Position numbers and translations under genes: made by a program. A stretch of DNA of 64,000 nucleotides from contig JAMXIF010001118.1 in the NCBI GenBank assembly GCA_028583685.1, positions 5,304,396 to 5,368,395 of the forward strand. The letters run 5' to 3'. Below, one piece after another: positions 1 to 12,840 of the stretch. Positions within the stretch are counted from its first letter, which is position 1. Every line of letters starts with the position of its first letter. A model generated the notes under the pieces. It worked only from the letters and a program-made list of their open reading frames with translations, ran no database searches and was not told where the DNA came from. The DNA is from Petaurus breviceps papuanus (Eukaryota; Chordata; Mammalia; Diprotodontia; Petauridae).

Positions 1-588
1 CACCCAGCTTCCCCAAAGGAATAATAAAATAGATAGGCAGGGAATTTGTACATTGAAGTCTAGTATTGCCTCACTGATTGACTTATGGACATCTGTGGCA
101 CATGGAATTCAGGACTGCAGGTATAACAATTTCTACTGGCACTACTACTCTAGACTCTGTGACTCTATTCTACAGCCTCAGGATAATAAGAAGAAAGAAG
201 CCTTGATGGAACAGAGATAGAGTAGGAAGACAAAATAAGAGGATAAAGATGTGTAAATTTCTAGCTTTTCAAAGTACAGTGGGATGATAAGTTGAAAAGG
301 GAAAAATAACTTAAAAGACTCCACCACTCTCTCCCCAGCCTGGTTTTCTTTTTCTATTTTCCAAGACCCAAAGGCCGTTTTCTCTCCCTCCCTCTTACAT
401 CCTTCTCTTACTTCTTTCCAGGAGCTTTGGGAATATGTCATTCAGGAATTTCTTCCTACCACTCCCTTAATATTTATGAGGAGAAGTGGAAGAAGTTTAC
501 GTACTAGATGCAGTCAGATGATTCCATGTAAGAGCAGGCAACTTTTTTTTTTTCCTTTCCATATTTGTTCAATAAACTATTTGATTGA
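1..588. other. No recognised feature
   Basis: AT-rich sequence. I see no repeat family, exon-like reading frame or RNA gene here. The short open frames are low-complexity and read as chance. Confidence 0.5.
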
Positions 589-1239
589 GGGGTGGAGCCA
601 AAATGACTGAAAACAAAAGACAGGGATTGATATGAGTTCTCCCAAATATTCTTCAAAAAAACTTTAAATAACACTCCAAAATCCTGGAGCAGTAGAACAC
701 CCAAAAGGATGGGGTGAAATAATCGTCCAGCCTAAGACAACTTAGAAGGTCATCAGTAAAGTTACACTGGGGGTGTAGAGCACATTCTAGCAGTTAGGGC
801 TGTTAGAAGGAGTTATACAGAGGGAGAGAATGTGGGAGTGAGTTGAATATGATGGAATGATATGAAAAAAAATAAGAGGTGAGAAATGGGAATGCACTAG
901 GAGAAGGTGGACAGAAGAGGTAGAATGGGGGCAAATTAACTCACATAAAATAAGCACTAAGAGTTTACAGTTGTATGAAGAATGGGGGAGCACTTGAACT
1001 TTACTCTCATCAGAATTGCATCAAAGAGAACATCTAACATCCATCCTCAGTTGGGTATAGAACTCTACCCTATAGGAAAGTAGAAGGGGAAGGGGGAGAA
1101 ACTGATAGAAGAGAGGGCAGATTGAGGGAGGCAGTAGTCAGAAGAAATACACATTTGGGGATGGACAGGTTGAAAGGGGGGAGAGAAAGAGAAAGAGAGA
1201 AAAAGAGACAGAGAAAGAGACAGAGAGAGACAGAGAGAC

Positions 1240-1292
<53 letters not shown>

Positions 1293-1330
1293 CAATGGAA
1301 GGAAAGGGAATAGGATGAAGGAAAATACAT
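589..1330 (+). mobile_element. L1/HAL1-type fragment: 5'UTR-like head plus HAL1 3' module
   Basis: The stretch from 589 to about 785 begins ggggtggagccaaaatgac and resembles the start of a marsupial L1 5' UTR. From about 785 to 1320 comes a purine-rich module with 'aactcacataaaat', 'cttgaactttactctcatc' and 'ctataggaaagtagaag'. The same module recurs in sense at 26705-27130 and in antisense inside the HAL1 copies at about 15.3-15.9 kb and 23.2-23.7 kb. No ORF survives. L1 ORF2 3' sequence follows directly. Confidence 0.55.
1175..1290. repeat. (GA)n-rich microsatellite
   Basis: GA/GAA/GACA repeats, with a nearly pure (GA)n core at about 1245-1289. It lies inside the HAL1-type module, so it probably grew from that module's purine-rich sequence. 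Leucine/serine-rich or arginine/glutamate-rich frames across it are artefacts. Confidence 0.9.
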
Positions 1331-2020
1331 CATTATTATAACTGAAAAAATACAGCAAGTATGTCTGATAAAGGCCTCATTTCGCAAATATGTAGAGAAC
1401 TGAGTTAAATTTATAAAAATAAGAACTATTCTCCAATTGATAAATGGCCAAAGAATATGAACAGTTTTGAGACAAAGTAATAACATTTCTCTATAGTCAT
1501 ATGAAAATGTTCTTAATTACAATTGATTAGAGAAATGCAAATTAAAATACTCTGAAGCATCACCCCAATCCTATCAGATTGACTCATATGACAGAAAAGG
1601 AAAGTGACAAACCCTGCAAGGGATGTAGGGAAATGGATACACTAAGGTACTGTTTGTGGAATTGTGAAGGCCTTCAGCCATTCTGGAGAGCAATTTGGTA
1701 CTATGTTCAAAGTACCATAAAAGCATGCATAACCTTTGACTCAGGAATACCACTACTAGGTCTCTATCCCAAAAAGATTTTTAAAAAGGAAAATTAACTC
1801 TATGTACGAAAATATGTTTAACAGTTCTTTTAGTGGTTGCAAAGACTTGAAAATTAAGGGGATCACCATGAATTGGAGATTGTCTGACCAAGCTGTGGTA
1901 GATGATCATGATGGAATACTATTTTTCTATAAAAAAAATGATGAGCAGGATGCTCTCAGAAAAAAAAAAAACCTAGAGGTATATTCTAGAGTTATGTATA
2001 AATCACACATTTCAGAGTAA
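1331..2020 (+). mobile_element. L1 ORF2 3' end fragment (sense)
   Basis: Matches the C-terminal part of marsupial L1 ORF2: 'ctgataaaggcctcatttc', then 'ccaattgataaatggccaaa', 'attctggagagcaatttgg', 'ctatcccaaaaagat' and 'gatgagcaggatg'. The same landmarks occur in the better L1 at 36758-38783. The reading frame is broken by stops and frameshifts, for example within 1579-2020. The usual 3' UTR and poly(A) tail are not seen. Confidence 0.75.
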
Positions 2021-3269
2021 TAGTTAATTTCATCCTCTAGATTGAATCATGAACTTGGCCAGAGTTATGACTAGAAACTATAACTCTGACAGTGTCAGGG
2101 AGAAGAAATGTAGGCATCTTCATCCTGAGTTCTTTCTGGAGGACTATGGCAACACTGCAGTCTTTTAAAAAGGTAATTACCTGAATGAACTAGATTTACT
2201 CTGAAAAGACCACTGAACTACCTGCTCAAATAGAGAACAACATGATAGACAACTCAGTCGCTACACTCTCTTGAAGGAGAATTAATCCAGTGACAAATTG
2301 AATTTTTTATGCTTAAGAAAAGTGTTACCCAAGTTTATCTGGACAGCTCACTGAGCTACAAGAAACCTATGTTGCAACAAAATTGTAAAATCTGGAAATT
2401 GGCCAGGTATTTTGTTTAAGTCTGGAACTTGGAAGCAATGACAAGTTTATTCAGCATCAATGAAACTCTCACTACCACAACAAGAGGCTTTATTAACTTA
2501 TATTTTATAAGTATGAGGATGAACCTGGGATAGTTTTTGTATGCAGTTGTAACTGGCAAAAAAAAATCAAATTCAGTGTCTGACATATACAATAGGATGC
2601 ACAATCCAGCAATGCTGAGCTCCTGCTGAGTGACATAATATAATGTGATGGAAAAGACATTGCCCAGCATGCTATATAACAACACAGTGAGTGGACAAAA
2701 TTGAAAAAAGGACAGCTTTTTAGGAGGAAAAAATGTAGACACTGTGGTTTTTCAGAAAACTATTCTTTTAGTTCTTTTTTATTTCATATCTAAAGATAAC
2801 AAATGGCATTTATTCCAGGACTTTATTCCAAAGGCACTTACATTCTGAAAATGTGACCACAGTGCATAGCAACACAGTGAAGCTGTCAAAGATAGAAAGT
2901 CTGAAGCTCCTTTCCAATTTTAAATGAGATGGGAATGAAAGGTCTTTGCTTTTGTGAAAGCAGTGGGATTCAGTGGCCTCATCTACAAACCCTTACATAA
3001 GAAACACCTCAGAAGACAATTCTTCTCACTATAGAATAATCAGCAACTGCATAATGTTCCCCATTAGTAGCCATCCCCTAAAGCCCACAATAGGAATAGA
3101 AAGCATTTACTTGTGTTGCAAGTGGTCTCAGAACAAAACGCTAAATACAAAGCATTTCCAAGGAAGGAGGCAAGATGGGCATAAGAGATATTACTTTACT
3201 TTTGTCAACAGAATGCTTGGGGATTAAGTTCTAGCTTGTCCACTTCCTGATTTGGGCCTGTCCTCTCTG
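2021..3269. other. Unassigned; one 108-codon antisense frame
   Basis: No repeat family recognised. A minus-strand open frame of 108 codons (2416-2742) is hydrophobic, but I recognise no domain. It has no visible splice or promoter context, and equally long frames in this window are non-coding. A decayed processed copy or chance are both possible. Confidence 0.35.
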
Positions 3270-3365
3270 GAGGTAACCAGTAGGTATGGGACAGAACACT
3301 GGACTTGGAGTCAAAATGACCAGAGTTTGTATCCCGCCTCAGATATTTCTTCTGAGATATAGTAA
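3270..3365 (+). repeat. CORE-SINE head fragment (MIR/MAR1 type)
   Basis: Contains 'ggacagaacactggacttgg' followed by 'agtcaaaatgacc' and 'cctcagatatttctt', matching the tRNA-derived head of MIR/MAR1-type SINEs. The core and 3' end are missing. Confidence 0.5.
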
Positions 3366-3664
3366 AAACAACAACATTTAACCCACACAATAAAACCAAA
3401 GGTGAATGAAGAAAAATTATAAAGATCAAGCATGATTCGAGAAAAGAAATATGAGGGGATTCTCCGAACCAACTCATTTATGGAGATGGAAGGTCCATAG
3501 ATGCTGGGAACTTTTTCAATGTATTCATTGTTTTTTTTTTTCCTACTTCTTTTGTTTTTCTCTTTAAAAATGCTATTTGTTATATAGGATAGCTCTCTGG
3601 GAGGGCAATAAGAAGGATACTGTGGAAAATTATGATGATAGACAAAATGAAAACGTTAAAAGTA

Positions 3665-3880
3665 ATTTATCCTCTTTCAGGCTTGTTTTCTTATCAGGAA
3701 AATCACAATAATATCATGTGACATGAGATCTATAAGGCAATTTGCAAACTTTATAATGCTACATAAATGTCACTTGCTATGTATGGAATTTTAATCCTTT
3801 TCTCTCAGTTTTCTAATCTGTATAATAGAATGACTCTTGCCCCTTGCAGCTCTAATATTCTGTGATTGTGAAATACCATA
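3665..3880 (+). repeat. MIR-type SINE 3' fragments
   Basis: 'ggcaatttgcaaactttata' with 'gctacataaatgtcac' resembles a MIR tail. 'cagttttctaatctgtataa' to 'gcagctctaatattctgtg' resembles a second MIR-like 3' part. These are probably two adjoining old SINE fragments. Confidence 0.5.
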
Positions 3881-5273
3881 AGAGGATTGGATATTATTTA
3901 GGGAATTCTATCGCAAGCCACACCACACACACACACAAATTTCATTAAAAATTTCCCTTTGACATAGCCTATGTCATATAGTACCTTAGAGTTTCACGAG
4001 CAGCAAACAAATGTTTATAAGTTTCCCAAGTTTTTTTTTTGTTTTAATTGTTCTTCCCTATACCATGGCAGGGATAAAGAGAGTGCATAGAAGGAGAAGG
4101 AAACAGGTAGGCAGACAGACATGCATGGAGAGGCAGAAACAGAGGAGAAATAAAGACAGACAGAGACAAGTACATAGACCAGCAGCAATATAGAAACAGA
4201 CACACAGAGCAACAGAGACTGGTTTGGTCATCTTCATTAAACCAGTTGTGAATTAGTGAAAAAAAAATCAAATTAATATTTTGAGCTTGTTATTTTTTAA
4301 TCAATCTGTATGTAAAAACAAAAGGTTTGACTTTGTCATGCCACTCAGATTCTACAGCTAATTTACAAATTCAGTACAGACAATCCATAGGTTCCTGATG
4401 AAAAATTTTGATTATGTTGATTTGTAGTACATGGACTTTAACCTTCCATATTTCTGGTGTTAGCATCTTCTAATGTTTGCACAGAACAAAACAAGGGCTA
4501 TTTATATATGTCAGGTTCATGTAGATATCTGCTCTCTGCTATGAAGGATGAACAAAAGTAACAACAACCTACACTTTTATCCTGCTTATCCCCTTTATTT
4601 AGTCATGTGGTTGGTCATTGAATGAATGAATGAATTCCTGGTAATTAAAGTTAACTGAAAACCAAATAGGTAAACTATATGGGGTAGAATAATATTGGAA
4701 AAACTCCCAAGATCCCCTATATTTTCATTTCTGGAAGGAAAAAAAGAACCTCATTGCAAAGGTAACTTTTTAAGTCCTATAGGTTGCAAAGTGTCCTCAC
4801 AATAGAAATCAATGTAATTATCAAATAAAGAGAGGCAAGAGTAAATGAATGTACGATATTACCATCCAAATACTGAAAACTTTTCCTTTCACTGCAATGG
4901 AGAATTAACTCCATTGTCTAAGGATTCCTATGTATAAAATTTTGCAAGACTTTGCTTACTTGATCAATTCATTGACCTATGTGGCCAGTTTCTAATGAGT
5001 TACAAGTCACTCACCCATTACTTTGTTCACTGCTTGATTGCCCTACTTTCATTTGATTTAACTCTAATCCAAATTGGAAGCCATTGACATAGCCTCTAAT
5101 GACTCTAATAGAACATTAGAGCTGCATGTACAAGCATGGGTTCTAAAGCTAAGGGGTCCACAAATTTTTAAAAATTATATTTTGAAACTAATATAATGTT
5201 CTCCCTTGTAATCTGAAATAATTGATTTTGTGCATTCAAAAACCTTTTAAGGAGTCAGATTTCATGAAACTGC

Positions 5274-5277
<4 letters not shown>
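3881..5277. other. Unassigned; short simple repeats only
   Basis: Contains a short (CA)n near 3925-3940 and (GAAT)4 near 4619-4634. Nothing else recognised on either strand. Confidence 0.45.
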
Positions 5278-5365
<88 letters not shown>

Positions 5366-5374
5366 ACACACACA
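5278..5374. repeat. Compound microsatellite (CT)n(CA)n
   Basis: About 22 uninterrupted CT units switch directly to about 26 CA units with one T interruption near 5361. Near-purity suggests it is still length-polymorphic. Confidence 0.97.
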
Positions 5375-7239
5375 ACCTCTGGAGAAAGCCAAACAATTTG
5401 ACTCAGTTCATTTGAAGAATGGCAAGGGTGAGGGATAGTGAGGTCAGGGAAATGGAAGCCGTAAGACTTCTTTGTTTCTGTAGCCCTGCTTTGTGATGAA
5501 TAGCCATCTCAGCATCCACCAGAAATTGATGTTTTAGAAAATGTATTCCTGGGAGGGCAGTGTATGAAGACTTCTGTTATTATTTGGTGAGTTCTGGGAG
5601 AGATATATTGGAATTAGATGAAGGAGGGAGCTGAGACTTAGGTGTAGAATGTTGAGAGGATTTTTCTTCTTGAATCCATGGAGACCTTTTGCTGAATAAA
5701 GCAATAGAAATCAAATCTGTGCTTCTCTGTCTTCTCCTTAAAAAGTTATGAAACAAACCTGCCACAGTGGCAACTTTTGTGGTTAATCATGCAGCTCAGG
5801 CTAAACAATAATTATAAATATAGAAAGGTAGATAGGTGATAGACAGACCAAAACTTTAACAGGGGGACAGTAAGTACTGTAGTTTATGGAAGCTTGGGTT
5901 CCAGTTCTGCCTCAGACACATACTAGCAGCCATGTAATAACAAATGAGATCTGTTAGTGGAGGGAGTTTTCTAGATGGTAATGAATTCACATTCACTTCA
6001 GACCAAATAATAAAACGTGTTATATCTACTTTACAATATTGGGGATTTATTCTTATCAAGCAGTTGTACAAAACAGATGAATCAAAATGTACTTTCAGTG
6101 CCATATAGTTTTCAAGACTTGAAGTGATTTGGGAATTGCTTGGATTGTAGTTATTTTTTTTTCTTGTACAAAGGAATCTATTATATATGGCTATTGATTC
6201 AGATGCCAATGACTATTAGCATAGGATCTGTACAATTAAATGTGCCATCCATGTCTGCCAGGAAAACCCATATTAATCCCCCAATATCTCACCATTGACC
6301 TTATAAAAGGACCATTTTACCCTAGTACTTACTAGGACTAAGAAAAAAAAAACTGATAAAAATCACTATGAAGTACAGTCTTAAAGGGGAAAAAATAATT
6401 GATATGTGAAAGAGCTAAGGGATTGGGTGCAGAAATGAATCTCAACAGTCCTAGTTTAGGTTGTGACAATAAGGGAATTTGAGGGGTAGGGAAGAGCCAT
6501 GTTAGATTTAATTGGATATGCAAGAAGAAATACACCACACTTCACTGCTTGCTTCCAGTTAACCAGATGTGCTAATTTATCAGTTTGGTACTTGCTGTAT
6601 GGTTAAGGTTGGCCATATATGACTCAGAACTAAGGGTCTTCAGCTTGGAAATGATAAACAATTCCCTTTTCTGGCCATTGAGTAGGGAGAAACAATGACT
6701 AAATGGGTCTTTAAGTGGAGCACCTCATCCTTATCTCTTCCAGATGAAGATAATGTCATCACTATCTTGACTTCTCCTTTGAAGGGTGAAATAAGGGACA
6801 TAGACCTTTCCCCACTGTCCTGTGGAGCTCAGCAGATGCCTGCTTTGTGGTAACTGGAGTTGACAAATAGTGATCCTGTTATAAAAATGCCCAGCCTTGG
6901 AGGCAGTCTGGTGATTTCAAGGAGTTTAGAGACCTAGATCCCTTGGGTAGAATTAGTGGAGGCTTAAAAAACATAAGCCTAATCCTTGTCCCAGTTTGCC
7001 ACATATGTAGCTTTTTGTCTTCAGATTTTTAATATAATTATTATTCTAAATTTGACAAGTATCAACAGATATGAAAATTATCTATACCAGTGAAAACATA
7101 AAAATAAGATCATATGTGAAATTGTGAATCTTTATTATATGCAGTATTTTTTAATATTTAAAAAAATTCAAAAGCTAGTTCCAAACTTCTTTCTTTGCCT
7201 TCCTCTGAACTTGTGTTCACTTTCATATATATATATTTT
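5375..7239. other. Unassigned; possible SINE scrap
   Basis: A weak match to a CORE-SINE head ('ccagttctgcctcagacaca') lies near 5895-5935. The minus-strand frame at 5856-6209 (117 codons) shows no recognisable domain. Nothing else supported. Confidence 0.4.
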
Positions 7240-8712
7240 TTTCAAAATGTTTCATTGCTAATAAGTTCTTTCTTTTCTCCTGTTTTTGGAATCACTCTCT
7301 TCCTGACCCATCTGTCTTCAAAGAAAAAATTTTACTACTTTCACAATTATTTTCCTTCTATCAACTAAGTATAGTCAAGCAAAAACAAACAAACAAATAA
7401 AAAATCCTCTACCCACTGGCAATGGCTAAAGACATATCTCATTCTGTTCCATTAATTCAATACATCTCTGCCAAAATGTGGAATATATGCATCATTACCA
7501 GTCTTCTAGAGGCATAGCTAGTCATTATAATCTATTAGCTTTATTAAATCTTTCAATTTTTAAAAAAATATGATTCTATAAATTGTTCTTGATTTTCTCA
7601 CTTCACTCACATATCACTTGCAGTATCATCTCATTCCTGCAAGGCATTCCAGATTTCTCTCAATCCATCCCTTTCATCATTTCTTATAGCTCAAAAATAT
7701 TCTGTTACATTCATATACCTTAATTTATTGAGCTATTCCCCTGTTGATGAGTACTAAGTTATTATCCAGTTCTTTGCTACAAAAAAAAGTGTTGAAATAA
7801 ACATTTTTGTACATCTCCCTCATCTCCTTCCTTTGTCTCTTTGGGATACTTGCCTAGTAATGAGACAAAGGTTATTCATACTTTAGTGACTTTGGAGATA
7901 TAGTACAAAATTATTTTGAAGAATGGCTAGGCCACATCACAAATTCGCCAAAGTACACTAGAGTATCTGTCCTCCCACATACCATTCTACAATTGAAATT
8001 GTCCTTCTTTTGTCATCTGTGTCAGTTGGATATATGTGAGGTAAAATCTCAAATTATGTGTGTGTTATAATGTGCATTTCTCCTAGTGATTTGGAGCATG
8101 TTTTCATGTTGTTGCCAATAACTTGCATTTCTTCTTTTAAGAATTGCCTCTTCATATATTTGTACATTTTTTTTCCTAATGGGGAAGTGTTCTTCATTGA
8201 ATCAGTTCTCTACATATTTAGGATATTGGATCATTCTCGGGGAAATTTGCTACAAAGATTTTTCCCCTGCTAAGAGTGTCCCACCTAATTTTAATTTTAA
8301 TGATTTTATTTGAATAAGCTATTTCAGTTTTATGTTCCTATAATTGTACATTTTATCTTCTGTGATTTCCTTGGTTGGTCAAGAACTCCTTCCCTATCCA
8401 GTTATGAAAACCATATCATTATTTTTCCTATTGCATTCCTGGTTATATCAAATAAGACTTTTTAATATCTTGCTTTAGTCTCTTCAGTAACACTTTATTA
8501 AATATTTTCCACTTAAAATCATTAATGCTACTGGTTTATATGATTTTTATGTCCCTAGTTTGTCTCTCTTTTATTTAGATATCAAGAATTTGATTTATGT
8601 AATATTGGAATTCACTGTTCTGTCAATGTTTAATAGAATTAACTTATAAATCCATCTGGTCCTGTCTCCTTCAAACCTTTTGGCAGCTGATTTATAGCTT
8701 GTTCAATTTAAA
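7240..8712 (-). mobile_element. L1 ORF2 relic (antisense)
   Basis: Read on the minus strand this is marsupial L1 ORF2. The landmarks seen on the plus strand are 'catttcttatagctcaaaaa', 'ttcatataccttaatttatt' and 'tgctacaaaaaaaagtgttg' (C-terminal region). Further 5' in the element come 'aatccatctggtcctg' and 'tagcttgttcaattt', which match the reverse-transcriptase region. The segment between is shorter than in a full ORF2, so there is an internal deletion as well as many stops. It is more diverged than the 36.8-kb copy. Confidence 0.75.
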
Positions 8713-8734
8713 GACAAAGTTACAGAACACTGTT

Positions 8735-8825
8735 AAATCAAATACTAGGTGAGACACTTACCCTGGGCAAATCACTATTCTTACAACCTCAATTTCCTCA
8801 TCTATAAAATGAGAGCATTTGACTC
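8735..8825 (+). repeat. MIR-type SINE fragment
   Basis: 'ggtgagacacttaccctggg' followed by 'caaatcactattc' and 'ctcaatttcctcatctataa' match the CORE region of MIR. It directly abuts a MAR1 copy. Confidence 0.6.
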
Positions 8826-8829
8826 AATG

Positions 8830-9031
8830 ATATTGGAGTCAGGAAGACCTTAGTTCAAACAGTCTCAGACACTTACTAGTGTGAACCAGGCAAGTCACTT
8901 AACCCTGTTTGCTTCAGTTTTTTCTTCTGTAAAATGAGCTGAGGAAGGAAATGGTAAACTACTCCAATATTTTTGGCAAGAAAGCTCTAAATGGGTTCAC
9001 AAAGATAGAATTAATCAACAAAACAACAACA
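8830..9031 (+). repeat. MAR1-type CORE-SINE (sense)
   Basis: Ordered landmarks: 'ggagtcaggaagacctt', 'caagtcacttaaccctg', 'gtaaaatgagctgagg', 'aaggaaatggtaaact', then the tail 'caaaacaacaaca'. The first part of the tRNA-like head is missing. Confidence 0.8.
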
Positions 9032-9175
9032 TATCGTTACTTAATTTTATATTTTTTCCCTCTCTGAAGACCACTGAAGCAAAACAGAATCATTCCCAGT
9101 CCCCAAGTTTGTCCTAACTCCCTCTTCATCTCTTAAAGACATCAGGATACTGAACATACATTTTTCTCTTCTTCT

Positions 9176-9420
9176 ATTGTTGTTCAGAGTTGTTCAAGTC
9201 ATTGTAATCCCATGTGCAGTTTTCTTGACAAAGATACTGTAGTGGTCCTGCTATTTCCTTTTTGAGTTCTTTATACAGACAAGGAAACTGAGGCAAAAAA
9301 AAGTTAAGTGTCTTGCCGAGGGTCCCATAACTAATACATTTCTGAGGGTAGATTTGAACTCACAAAGATGAGTTTTCTTGACTGTAGGCCCTAAGCTTTA
9401 TCCATTATACCACCTAATGA
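9176..9420 (-). repeat. MAR1-type CORE-SINE (antisense)
   Basis: On the plus strand it runs ttgttgttcag, 'cagttttcttgacaaagata', 'acaaggaaactgaggc', 'gtagatttgaactcac', 'tccattataccacctaatg'. This is the reverse complement of MAR1 at near-full length. Confidence 0.85.
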
Positions 9421-9439
9421 CCTTTCTTTCTTTTGCTTC

Positions 9440-10190
9440 TATTTGAATAGTGAATATTGCATCCTTTTTTAGCATCTTCCAGATATTCAAAGTATTTATC
9501 TCTCTAGGTTTCTTCTGAGTCCTATGTTTCCATTTTTGGTAACTTTGGTATTTATGTTTGTCTCCTGGAATTATTGGGTTCTGTTTTTGTTTTCTTTTTC
9601 GGTTTGTTTTTGTTTTTGTTAAACATTGTTTTTAGGAATTATGTTATTTAGACATTCTTTCAAAACTATTATACTTTCAATCTGTTCCTTGAGAATTTTT
9701 ATTTCATTTATAATTGTAATTTTGAAAACTTGTTTCCATCCACTCTTGAAATCCTTGTGACCAAGTCATTTCATTTTCTCTGAGGCTTTTCATCTGCTTA
9801 TTGGGGGGATACTTGCTGCCACCCCCCACTCCCAGGTCTCTTCTCTTGATTGACAGTGTTTCTTTTTTTTTGTTCAGTATGTTCTGTTTATCCGTATCTC
9901 CATCCTCATTTCTTGTTTGGGAATTTTGTGCCAGGGCAAGGCTCTTTCCCTCCATCCTTTCACAATATTAGATGGAGTGTTCAGTAACTTTTCCTTCTTG
10001 TCCTCAATTTTTTTTTCTCTCCAGTCATGATGTGTCTAAGTTCAGAGCAGGTTATAGGCCCCTGGATTTTTCAGTCAGAGGGTTCTGGTCTATAGGATCC
10101 CCTGATTGTTCTACTTCAGAGTAGTACAACCTCCAGCATCCCTTGACTCATTCTTGAACAGAGCTCTCCAGTTTTCAGGCTTCCAGAAAG
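9440..10190 (-). mobile_element. Possible old L1/HAL1 ORF1 5' region (antisense)
   Basis: The minus-strand frame at 9704-9955 is charged and ends in a coiled-coil-like segment ('GFQEWMETSFQNYNYK'), in the style of an L1 ORF1 N-terminus. T-rich plus-strand sequence on both sides resembles the antisense HAL1 copies. No RNA-binding or C-terminal ORF1 domain is visible, so this is a tentative assignment. Confidence 0.3.
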
Positions 10191-12515
10191 TGTCCCTTTC
10201 AGAACATTGTGAAATTCTCCTTTAACTTCAAAGAATAAAATTATACTTGTCTAAAGCACCGCAGTTTTCAAACTTCAAGTGTCATTGAAGTTTCTCTGGT
10301 GATAGCACAGATAGACTTCCAGACTATTTACCTGTGCTTATGCTGGATTCTGTGAAAGAATCTCTTTTAGCACTTTCTTGGCATGAATAAAAGTGGTTAC
10401 TATTTCTCTTTGAATTTCTTTATAATTATTCAATCTGTTGCAATTTTTTTTCTGCAGTATATGTGAGAAAATCAGGTCCATCTCTGACCTCTCAGTTTAG
10501 AGTATATAGAAGAAAACTAGCTTGAAGGAATTTTTTGGGTAGTGCAGGGCAAATGTAAAATGCAAAAAAAAAATATTTTGGCAATACTGTCAAATGATTT
10601 TTCCCTATTGCTTTAAGGTTAAACCTCTCAGTAAAGTATGAGACAAGGTATATCTATAGGTTACTGTCAATGTCCACAGAGGAAATTTTGTGCTTGTATT
10701 TCTTCTATTTCTAAGAAGTTAATAGCTGTCCCATACCTGATTCATATTGTATTTTAAATATCTTTATACATTATCTCCCTGCACTCCCAGAACTTAGGTA
10801 AGTGTATAACTGGCAAAAGAATGAAAAACAAGAAGCATAGTTTGGGGTTTTGTTTGTTGTTGTAGTTGTTTTGTTTTGCTTTGTCTTGTTTTGTTTTGTT
10901 TTCACTAGGGGCCATATTACCTTAGGACTAAATCTGCTCTAGTCACTACATATGTGAGTCCAGGGCAGAGATATCCTCTTAGTATGGATACTACATTGTA
11001 GAGGGAATGAGTGCAATGCCCCAGATCTTGAAACTAACAGGGATTTATCGTTTTGAAAATGTACTTTATTCTCCATAAGGTTATCTGATGGTAGATATTT
11101 CTGAGCAATTTACAGTTCTTTCAATGTGAAAAAAAATCCATAAATAAGAGATAAAAGTAAGATTTTTCTGCCTCTCTCATTAGGAAGAGTGACTTAAGTT
11201 GTGTTCCCCATAGTAGTTAGAAAAACTCTTCCTGTCTGAACTGAAATATCAATATCTTCATCCCATGTGAAAAAGACCAACAAAGCAAAAAGGAAGCAGA
11301 AAAAGACAAAGAAATCTGGGACTGAGGGAGATCTCTGAGCAACTGTGCCTACCAATATTTATTATGTTTATCTAAATAAATGAATCCTCCTAAGTATGCT
11401 TTAGAAAAGATATATTGCTTAGATAAAAATCCTACTCTTTCTGAATTTTGTAAATATTTTCTATTTTTCCTTTGTAGGGTTTTCCCTTCTTTACGTAAAT
11501 ATGTTAAGCTAAAGAATCATCTACTTTCAGGCAAAATTAAAATATAAACAACCTAGGATAAAGGAGCAGGAGCAATGGTAAAGTCCTAAATTGTGAGATG
11601 GGCACCTGGTCAAAGCTTTGAATGAGTTCTTACGATCATGAACATAATCTGAATTTAGAATGCATTCACTGTAATGTTATTTCTTCAATTCTCTCTTGGT
11701 GGAATATTTTCCAATCTTGCCTACTACTTTCCTCATAGTGTTGCCAGCCTTAGGTCATCTTTGGGACAAGAAATAGTGAAGGTTTCAAGGGAAACTAAAT
11801 TATACTGTATTCCCACATTGCCTAACTTTTTTTTCCCATTAAGCAATATTAAAGAATGAACATTAAAAGCAGACTTGAAGTTGTAAAGAATGGGTTGCTA
11901 GCCTCACTGGTCTTGCCTTATTAATGGGGGGAGGGGATAGGAGTGAGAATGGAATTTAACTAAATGAAATATAAAATTTTTGTGTTTGTTTGGTTTCTTC
12001 TTAGTTTTTCCTAGTTAACTTCCTTAGTTGTCAGTCAGTCTCTACTCCCAAATACAATAGCACTTGGATTCCTAAAATAAAGAATCATCTCCATCTAGGG
12101 ACCCACTATTCGCTAGGCTATGACTATATATTTAGTTATTCTTCAAAAACCACTCTTTTACACTGACATCATAAAAGGGCTTTGGGGGGCTTTCTTTTTT
12201 TCTTTTCTTAAGTAAAAATATATACAAAGGCTCTGAATTGAAAAGTCATTTGTTTTCTGGCCAAACGAATCCTTTATAATTCCTCCTAGGCTAGTCCCAT
12301 TTGCCCTTTCAGGTTCCAATCAATTTTGTTCTCTCCAAATCAGGAGGTTGATAGAGCTTGCTCAAACTGGCTTAAGACAGTAGATTTTAAAATTTTCAGT
12401 GCTAACATATATACTCAGAAATCAACAAATGATAAAAATTAGAATTTACTTTATTGTTTTGTTGATTGTCCAAATTTAAGAAAGTGATGAAAAATTTTAA
12501 TAATGCAGATTAATC
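10191..12515. other. Unassigned; (TTTTG)n-like tract
   Basis: A T/G-rich low-complexity tract made mostly of TTTTG units lies at about 10848-10903. No repeat family, exon or RNA gene recognised in the rest. Confidence 0.45.
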
Positions 12516-12580
12516 TTTGAAGTGTGTGTGTTTGTGTGAGTGTGTGTGCATGTGTCTGTGTGTGTGTCTGTGTGTATCTA
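12516..12580. repeat. Imperfect (TG)n microsatellite
   Basis: TG units with several single-base interruptions, immediately upstream of a MAR1 SINE head. Confidence 0.85.
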
Positions 12581-12840
12581 GCTAGTTAGCTGGCACAATG
12601 TATAGAGTATCAGTCCTGAAATCAGAAAGACTTTTCTTCCTGAGTTCAAATCTGACCTGAAACACTTACTAGTAATGTGACCCTAAGCAAATCACTTAAC
12701 CCTATTCATCAGTTTCCTTATCTATATAGTTAGCTGGAGAAGGAAATAATAAATTAATTCAATGTCTTTGCCAAGAAAACACCAAGTAGAGTCATAAAAA
12801 GTTAGTAACAATTTAAATGACTAAACAGCAACAACAACAT
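12581..12840 (+). repeat. MAR1-type CORE-SINE (sense), near full length
   Basis: Landmarks in order: 'gttagctggcacaatg' (head), 'cctgagttcaaatctgacct', 'gcaaatcacttaaccct', 'agctggagaaggaaat', 'tttgccaagaaaacacc', and the tail 'cagcaacaacaac'. Confidence 0.85.

Noticed and set aside
1065-1358. Serine/leucine-rich and arginine/glutamate-rich frames across 1065-1358
   Set aside because: They are translations of the (GA)n tract in a HAL1-type fragment, not genes.
2416-2742. 108-codon hydrophobic minus-strand frame, possibly a membrane protein
   Set aside because: No family recognised, no codon or splice support; length is within chance for this AT-rich window.
5278-5374. CRISPR-like or regulatory array
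   Set aside because: It is a plain dinucleotide microsatellite. No spacer-repeat arrays exist in this eukaryotic window.
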